DNA of 64,000 nucleotides, from positions 4,402,001 through 4,466,000 of the forward strand of contig JADKAF010000001.1 of the NCBI GenBank assembly GCA_016719295.1, given 5' to 3'. Numbering within the stretch: the stretch's first letter is position 1; every line of letters starts with the position of its first letter. Source of the stretch: Planctomycetota bacterium (GTDB taxonomy: Bacteria > Planctomycetota > UBA1135 > JADKAF01). Below the pieces are notes generated by a model. The model was not told the origin of the DNA, did no database searches, and was given only the letters and a program-made list of their open reading frames with translations. Of the stretch, positions 58,487-64,000 are shown piece after piece. Both the position numbers and the translations under genes were made by a program.

Positions 58487-59659
58487 CTACTGGAACACGA
58501 AGCGCAAGCCGTTCGAGGTGACGATGCCTGCGCTGTTTGCTCCAACGTCTCCGATCCACAGGGACTGGGCGAGGCCGATCCGGCCCGCGATCGCAGGATC
58601 GTTCGGCAGAACGAGGGTCAAGCCGGCGCGCCCGCTGAGATTCGGAACACTGGCGAGGACCCACTCCGAGGTTGTGTGCAAGATGCACCCGTTCGCGCCG
58701 AGGAAGTCGAGCGCGAGGTTGAGTTGTCCGAGACCGAGTAGAAAAGTTGCGGGCACTGACACCGTGCTTCCGAGCGTAGTGGCGATCGTCAGTGGGGAGC
58801 CGCTAGTGGGGACATCGCTCAGGCTGAGCTGTGGGAGCGTTCCGCTGGAGTCGCGGCATGCGGCGCCGAAGCTCGTCACGGATCCCGAGGGCGGCGAAAC
58901 GACGCCGGAGATCTCGGTCACGCGGCTCTGGTAACAGTTGGCGTAGAAGAAACTGCTCACCATCAGCGAGCCGGTGCGTGTATCGATGCCTAGGCCCGTC
59001 GGGCTGATGCCCAGTGGTCGGAGCGCGAAGGCTCCGAAGAATGCGCCGTTGCGATCGACCTCGAGCACGCGGTCGGCAGAGTCCTCGCCGAGATAGAGAT
59101 GGCGCGAAAGCGGGTCGTACGCCAAGCCGACGGGATCCCAGCTTCCGATGCCGACGATGGGCAGGTTCCGGACCCACGTGCCGCTGAGCGTGAATTCGGC
59201 GAAGCGCGGCGGCGGCGAGGCCTCCGAGGCCAGCAGCGTGCGCGACTCGGGATCGAAGGCCAGGCCACCCAAGGAAGTGATTTGCGGCCGCAGGTTGAAC
59301 GAGAGACCTGTCAGCGTGCCGTCGGGTCGCATCTCGACCACGTCTCCGCTCACGCCACCGATCCACACATGTCCGGTCAGGGGATCCACGGCGAGACCCT
59401 TCGGTGAGTACGGCACCACAGGTCGTCCATGCATTGCGAGGACGACGCCTTGGCGCGTGAAGCGATAGATCCGCCCGTACTCCTCCACGACCCAGATGGT
59501 GTCGCTGATCGGATCGTAATCTAGGCCTCGGGCTTGCGCTCCGCCCGTCGGCGGCACGGCGAACTGGTGGACGATGGTCTGAGCGGACGACGGCGACGCG
59601 AGGGAGAGCGCGACGCAAGCGCCGGCGAGTGCGAGGAGGAATCGGGAATGGTTGCGCAT
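58487..59659 (-). CDS. Secreted beta-propeller (NHL-like) protein
   Basis: This is a 390-residue protein with a classic signal peptide (LLALAGACVALSLASPSSAQ). From residue 30 to about 260 it contains five to six propeller-like repeats with the recurrent motif G-L-x-x-D-P-x-T/S-x-x-x-x-x (RGLDYDPISDTIWV, KGLAVDPLTGHVWIG, GGLAFDPESRTLLAS, VGLAYDPLSRHLYLGE, TGLGIDTRTGSLMV). The C-terminal 120 residues form a separate domain ending LAQSLWIGDVGANSAGIV, a tail seen on many exported planctomycete proteins. It is probably an extracellular or periplasmic binding protein with no visible enzyme residues. Confidence 0.8.
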   Translation of the reverse strand: MRNHSRFLLALAGACVALSLASPSSAQTIVHQFAVPPTGGAQARGLDYDPISDTIWVVEEYGRIYRFTRQGVVLAMHGRPVVPYSPKGLAVDPLTGHVWIGGVSGDVVEMRPDGTLTGLSFNLRPQITSLGGLAFDPESRTLLASEASPPPRFAEFTLSGTWVRNLPIVGIGSWDPVGLAYDPLSRHLYLGEDSADRVLEVDRNGAFFGAFALRPLGISPTGLGIDTRTGSLMVSSFFYANCYQSRVTEISGVVSPPSGSVTSFGAACRDSSGTLPQLSLSDVPTSGSPLTIATTLGSTVSVPATFLLGLGQLNLALDFLGANGCILHTTSEWVLASVPNLSGRAGLTLVLPNDPAIAGRIGLAQSLWIGDVGANSAGIVTSNGLRFVFQ

Positions 59660-60070
59660 GGAGTCTCCTCGGGAGTCAATCGACGAAGGCGCGCAAGAGA
59701 AGCGCTTCGCGTTCGAACCACCGCATCCTGTTCGTAGCCACGCGGGAACGAAAGCCCAGAAAGGGCTCCCATCATCTGAACGATGGGCTCGCTCGCCTCA
59801 CTGGCCTCACCAGATCTCAAGCCCTTGCGCCTGCACTCCGTCGGCAGCGATTGTTCAGCAGCCCGCTCGATGAGCTCGTAGAGCCCGCCCCGCGCTACGG
59901 TCGCTGATGCGGCAAGAGGGCCGCGCTGGCGCAATCGCACAAAGAGCGCGGACGATTTGGCCCCGCGGAGCGCACCAGCCGAACCGCTCCCGAATCCGGA
60001 GAGCGCCGTCGTCACCGCTGCGCCCGAGCATCCGCGCTGCGCCGGACGCCTCGCCGACCTCCAGCCCTCC

Positions 60071-60181
60071 GTCCTCGACCTCCGCCACCGGCTCCGAGAG
60101 CTCCTGGCGCTTGTGGGGAAGTGGGTGGGGTGGGGGCGGGCGATGCACCTGGCGGGACGGAACTCGTCGCGGGAAGTGCGG
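60071..60181 (+). repeat. Dispersed repeat, copy 3
   Basis: The sequence GTCCTCGACCTCCGCCACCG continues with GCTCCGAGAGCTCCTGGCGCT and GTGGGGAAGTGGGTGGGG. Its tail GGACGGAACTCGTCGCGGGAAG matches copy 1. It reads LDLRHRLRELLALVGKWVGW. Confidence 0.7.
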
Positions 60182-60337
60182 TTAGGGGAGGCGGGGCAGC
60201 CAGAGCGGAGCGGTGCGTCTCCGGCTGGAGTCTGCTTGCCGGATATCCGGGCGTCGAATGCCGGGATGTCTTGAGAGAGAGCACGGCGAGTTCGACCACT
60301 CTTCCGCGGCGAAGCAGCTCGGTCCGACGCCGGGGCG

Positions 60338-60558
60338 TGGGCGGTCTGGAAGTCGGGCCACTTGAAGAGGGCGGCGCCGCGAAGCCAGCCGCTCGCCGAG
60401 GTCGGCCACCGGGCAAGGCCACGACGCGCGCATCGGCGGCAGACGGCAGCCTCGCTGGCGTCGTCGCGCAGCTCGAGGGGCTGCAGAGGTTCGGGGAAGA
60501 GCTGATGGAGCGGGTGCGGGCGATGGTCGAGTTGGTGGAGCGGCGGCTTCCGGGGTAG
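60338..60558 (+). pseudogene. Remnant of the small HTH/AT-hook gene family
   Basis: One frame ends AARRGRPPGKATTRASAADG then SLAGVVAQLEGLQRFGEELM and RVRAMVELVERRLPG, a basic hook followed by a helical tail. The DNA from about 60,400 to 60,460 closely matches 49,556-49,625 (ctcgccgag...caaggccacgacgcgcgcatc). The upstream DNA (GTCTGGAAGTCGGGCCACTTG) matches the VWESGYLK codons of the 49.4-kb gene but in a different frame, and the HTH itself is missing. This looks like a decayed copy of that family. Confidence 0.6.
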
Positions 60559-60566
60559 GTGGGGGC

Positions 60567-60980
60567 TTGCCGGAAGGCGGGGTTGGCGGGGATGCTCGCA
60601 ACCGCCCGTCTCGAGGCGGTGACGTCGGGTGCCCTGATGAGAGGGCAATTCTCACACACGACACTCCTCATGCAGGCAGGAAGCAGCTCAACATCCCGAC
60701 TCGGATAGCGAACCATGCGAAACGGCAGCTTGGGCCTCTATCCCGCTCCGCGCAGAAGCAGCAGCTCCTCGACGCCTGGAAGCAGGACTCCGCCATGCAG
60801 AAGCTCGGGCCGCAGCTCTCCGCGATCTCGATGCGGAGCCTCCTCTCCCGGCAGGCGCAGCTCCAAGCGCAGCAGCTCCACTTCCAGACGATGTCGAACA
60901 TCATGCGTATGCAGCACGACACGATGAGGATCATCGCCAGCAACATGGGCGGGAACACGCGCTACGAGTACCGATGGTGA
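60567..60980 (+). CDS. Hypothetical Gln/Met-rich protein
   Basis: This 137-residue frame has a TTG start that is the only upstream candidate, so the true start is uncertain. The second half looks real: RSAQKQQLLDAWKQDSAMQKL, then SMRSLLSRQAQLQAQQLHFQ and NIMRMQHDTMRIIASNMGGN, a long amphipathic helix. Its TGA overlaps the ATG of the next gene by seven bases, which supports translation. The first 45 residues are less convincing and overlap the inverted repeat at 60,645. No family is recognised. Confidence 0.45.
   Translation: MPEGGVGGDARNRPSRGGDVGCPDERAILTHDTPHAGRKQLNIPTRIANHAKRQLGPLSRSAQKQQLLDAWKQDSAMQKLGPQLSAISMRSLLSRQAQLQAQQLHFQTMSNIMRMQHDTMRIIASNMGGNTRYEYRW
60608..60659. repeat. Inverted repeat, right arm
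   Basis: GCAATTCTCACACAC at 60645-60659 is the exact reverse complement of 58008-58022. About 35 further bases upstream match imperfectly. The two arms bracket the propeller gene and repeat copies 2 and 3. Confidence 0.65.
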
Positions 60981-63474
60981 GCTCCACGGCAACGCGCCCG
61001 CGGCGGGCACTGGGCGTGGTGATCGCGCTGCTCATCCCGGCGAGCCTGGGCCTCTGGCTCGCGCTCTCTCACAACGACTCGCCCGGCGCCGCGAGCTCGC
61101 TCGAGCCACTCGCAAACTCGACGGCGGTTTCGGCGGCGTCGGCGTCGGAGGCACCTGCGCCTGCCGCGAAGCGCATCGAAGAGCCGCGCCTCGCAACGCC
61201 GCAGACCGCGGCGCCCACGCCTCTTGCCGAAGCGGTGCCTTCGCAGCGCGTCACGGGGCGCTGCGTTGCGAGCGCCGACCTCCGTCCGCTCGCCGGACTC
61301 TCCGCCCGCATCCACGTGCTCGGCGTTCCCGTGCGCGAGCTGGCCGCGACGTCGGATGCGGACGGGCGCTTCGAGTTCGTCTTCGATCCGGCGCTCGTCG
61401 GGCCGCAGCAGTTGGTCCTCGCGATCGAGAACGCGGGTTACACGGCGGTACGGCAGTCACTCCCGCCGTTGGGCACGGGAGAGACACGGGATCTCGGAGA
61501 GCTCGCGTTCGCCACGGGCTACGCCTTCTCGGGACGCGTGGCCGCGGAGTCGGGGGAACCGATCGCCGAAGCTTCCGTGACGATCGGGAACGCGGCCGCG
61601 AGGACCGACTCCAGCGGGCGTTTCGCGATGCTCGCGCTCCTGCCCGTCGGTGCGAGCAGGGTGCTCGTGCAGGCCGCAGGACATGCGCTCTTGCAGCGCA
61701 GCGTGACCGTTCCGGAGGACGACGGCACGACCTTCGTGCTCGTGGCCGCGCGCACGATCGGCGGCTATGTCCTCGACGAAACTGGTCGGCCCTACAGGGG
61801 CGTCACCGTCCACGCGGACGGCTCGCCGCTCCCGCGCTTCGGCGTGAGCGACGCGGAAGGGCGCTTCGAGATCGCGGACACCCTGGGAATACAATCCGAG
61901 ACCGAGCTGCACGTGCTACCCGGCACGCCCCGCGCCTGGCACAGCGGAGTGCGCTATCGCTGGGGCACACGCGACGTGACCGTGCGCCTCGAGCGCCCGC
62001 TGGCGTTCGACCTGGTCGTCGTCGATCAGACGAGCGGCGCACCGATCGAGGAGTACGCCATTCACCTGCTCACGAATCAGCGGCCGGCGCAGGGATCGCT
62101 CCGCGACGCGGGGCACCACCCGGGTGGGAAGCTCCGCGTCGCCGACGTCCCGCGCGGAGCCTACAAGCTCTGGGTCGTGCCTGCGGGCGAAGAGCACGCG
62201 CCCGCCGAGCGCGTGCCAGTGATCGTGATGGGCGCGCTCGCCGAGCCTATCCGGGTTGAGCTCGAGCGCCGTGTCGATCTCCACGCCGAGGTTCTCGATG
62301 CGCACGGGCGCGCCGTCGAAGGCGCGCGCGTGGAGCTCGTGCGCGCGCCGCTCGGACGCGCGCTGCATGCGCTCGACGAGCCGCTCGCCGACGACGGGGG
62401 CCTCTTTCGCTCGGAGGCGGATGCCGCGTGCTCGATCGATGTCGGGACCACCGACGCGCGCGGGCGCGTAACGCTGAGGTCCGTGCCGTCGCGCGGCCAG
62501 CTTTTCCCCGGGAGCGCGAACGCGCCGAGCGGCGTCGTGTTCCCGAAGCTCCACCTCTCCGCAAGCGCTCCGGGCAACGTGCGCTCCGAGGTCGAAGCGC
62601 CGCCGGCGGAGAGCACGGGCGAGGCGCCGGTGCGCATTGTCTTGCGGCGTGGCGGCACCGTCGGCGGGCGCGTGGTGCCTGCTGCGGCGCTCGCGCTGCA
62701 GCCGCGCATCTTCCTCACGACGCCGGGCGAGGGATTCCAAGTCGAAGCGCGTGTGTCACTCCGCCGGAGAAGCTCCTGGAGCCCGATGCGGAGGGCCGCT
62801 TCACCGCGGGGCCGCTGCCGGCGGGAGAGTGCGTCGTGCGCGTGCTGCTGCAGGGTAAGCGCGAGTCGCTCTCGGTCGGGACCTGCGTGATCGCGGAGGG
62901 AGCGGAGACGGCGCTCGTCGTGGATCTCCACGCGCACCTCCCCGCCGCGGTGAACGTGCGCGTCCAGGATGCGCCGAGCGATTGGAAGCTCCGCGTCCTG
63001 CGCGGATCCAGCGATGGCACGCGCAGCTCGGAGAGCGCGGGTCAGCACGCGATCGATGCGGAGGGCCGGACGGAGCCGTTCACTCTGCTGCCCGGGACGT
63101 ATGCGTTCGTGCTCGTCGGCAGCCTCGATGCGCGCGGCTCGCGCCGTGATCTCCAGCACATGCTCGGTCGCGCCGAGCTCGGCGCGAGCGAGAAGCGCAC
63201 GCTCGAGTTCGCCTATCGTCCGCGGCGACTCGAGCTGATCGTGCGCCGCGCCGATGGCTCTCTCGTGCGCGAGGCGACGAGGGTGCGCGCGGTCGAATCC
63301 GGCGCGATCCACCAGCCGACCATCGGCGAGGGCGGCGCGCTGGTCTTCGATCCCGGTCCGATCGGAAGCTTCTTTCTCCGGATCGAGAACCAGCGCTATC
63401 CGGATTCCGAGGCGGAGATCGAGCCGTCGCCCGGGAGCGAAGCGTGGAAGCTCGAGGTGCAGCTCGCGCGTTGA
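60974..63474 (+). pseudogene. Carboxypeptidase-regulatory-like repeat protein, frameshifted
   Basis: The frame begins with an ATG and a membrane anchor (LGVVIALLIPASLGLWLAL), then an Ala/Pro-rich linker and a series of 80-90 residue beta-sandwich units with carboxypeptidase-regulatory-like landmarks: VTGRCVASADLRPLAGLSAR, TSDADGRFEFVF, FSGRVAAESGEPIAEASVTI, TDSSGRFAMLALLP, IGGYVLDETGRPYRGVTV, VSDAEGRFEIAD. Near 62,745-62,760 the frame shifts by one base (a missing base). It continues as PPEKLLEPDAEGRFTAGPLP to 63474. Restored length is about 832 residues. It is probably a cell-surface or periplasmic scaffold. I read the shift as a likely indel error. Confidence 0.75.
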
Positions 63475-63640
63475 GCGAGGGCGCTCGAATCTGCGTCGCG
63501 CGGGATCCGGAGCTTCCGCTCGACCGGCCCCGAACCTGAGGTCTTCGCTGCGCAGCCGTCCGAACTCCGACTCTGCGGGACTCCCTCTGGCAGACTCCTG
63601 TCCCGCCGCCCTCGACGTGAGCACGAAGTTCGTAGATCCC

Positions 63641-64000
63641 ATGCCGAAGCACCGCATCGCTCTGATCCTCCTCGCGCTGCTGTCCGGTGTAGCGATCTTC
63701 GCGGTCCTCTCGCGGAACACGGATCCGGAGGACGCGGAGCGCGCAGGCGCGGCTGGGCTCGGCAGTGCAAGCGACGAGCGTGCGCGCGAAGACCTCGCGG
63801 ACCTGCAGCCTTCGGACGCACGGCGGGAGACGGCGGTCGCGGAGGAGAGCCGCGTGCGCGCGGCCGTGCCGCCATCGGCGCCATCGCCCTCGATGCTGCC
63901 GCGCCTCGTCGGCCGCTGCGTCGGCGGCGAGGATCGCGCCGCGCTCTCCGGGCGAGCGTGCGCGCGCGAGTCCACCGCAGCAAGGATTCCAGCTACACCT
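63641..64000 (+). pseudogene. Paralogous carboxypeptidase-regulatory-like protein, partial and shifted
   Basis: An ATG at 63641 starts PKHRIALILLALLSGVAIFA, a membrane anchor, then an acidic Ala/Arg-rich linker and LPRLVGRCVGGEDRAALSG, clearly parallel to VTGRCVASADLRPLAG in the preceding gene. Right after, at the GGG of 63950-63952, the frame should shift by one base to continue ASVRARVHRSKDSSYT, parallel to LSARIHVLG. One missing G in a G run would explain this. The gene runs off the window. It is a tandem paralogue of the 60,974 gene. Confidence 0.6.

Larger units (their letters stand above)
59660..60566. other. Degenerate stretch with repeat copy 3 and an HTH-gene remnant
   Basis: These 900 bases hold no confident intact gene. 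The third dispersed repeat lies at 60,071 and the remnant of a small DNA-binding gene at 60,338-60,558. Other frames are noise-like. Confidence 0.5.

Noticed and set aside
1..64000. CRISPR array
   Set aside because: No regularly spaced identical repeats with unique spacers of 25-40 bases were seen; the only short regular arrays are the iterons and the GTCAGC clusters.

Overview
The window is GC-rich, densely coding bacterial DNA. I suspect a Planctomycetota-type host. The hints are large secreted proteins with carboxypeptidase-regulatory-like repeats, a membrane-anchored sulfatase-modifying-factor-like protein, a thrombospondin-type-3 protein, an MJ0042-like zinc ribbon, and a serine recombinase packed with a DUF2924 gene and a small helix-turn-helix gene. 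This is inference from gene content. No rRNA is present to settle it.

Region 1 (1-11,170) looks like ordinary chromosome. It holds the end of a ribulokinase-like sugar kinase, a lipoprotein, tyrosyl-tRNA synthetase overlapping a SUMF1-like gene, a HEAT-repeat protein, an ECF sigma / membrane anti-sigma / RseB-like trio, a calcium-binding-repeat protein and a tRNA-Arg(CCG) with a good promoter.

Region 2 (about 11,300-28,670) is a mobile element. On the minus strand a cascade of overlapping genes runs from a large primase/helicase down to a serine recombinase and its small partners. An array of about 10-bp iterons lies just upstream of the primase. On the plus strand are a ParB-like/DNA methylase fusion (frameshifted), two small membrane proteins, both terminase subunits, several small unknown genes, an orphan integrase core-binding protein and a complete tyrosine recombinase. 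No portal, capsid or tail gene is visible, so a phage satellite or a stripped prophage fits best.

Region 3 (28,697-46,740) is the most interesting part: a minus-strand run of 13 genes, nearly all overlapping or a few bases apart. In transcription order these are an HsdS-like subunit, a small helical protein, an HsdM-like methylase, a second HsdS-like subunit, two unknown proteins, a 1414-residue ATPase, an unknown protein (frameshifted), a NurA-like nuclease, a HerA-like ATPase, an unknown protein, a Ser/Thr kinase with TPR-like repeats, and a DCD-like domain protein. No HsdR is present. Methylase, S subunits, ATPase, nuclease and kinase together recall MADS (methylation-associated defence system), but the HerA-NurA pair and the DCD-like protein suggest a distinct or MADS-like system. 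A divergent operon (46,883-49,305) with a TIGR04255 protein and an HTH protein starts from the same intergenic region.

Region 4 (49,300-56,470) continues the defence island with a small HTH gene, an 1123-residue protein of unknown function, and a McrB/McrC-like pair. Region 5 (56,700-64,000) returns to secreted-protein genes mixed with degenerate repeats and gene fragments.

At least four genes are broken by apparent one-base shifts, two of them in C or G runs. This looks more like sequencing or assembly indels than real decay.
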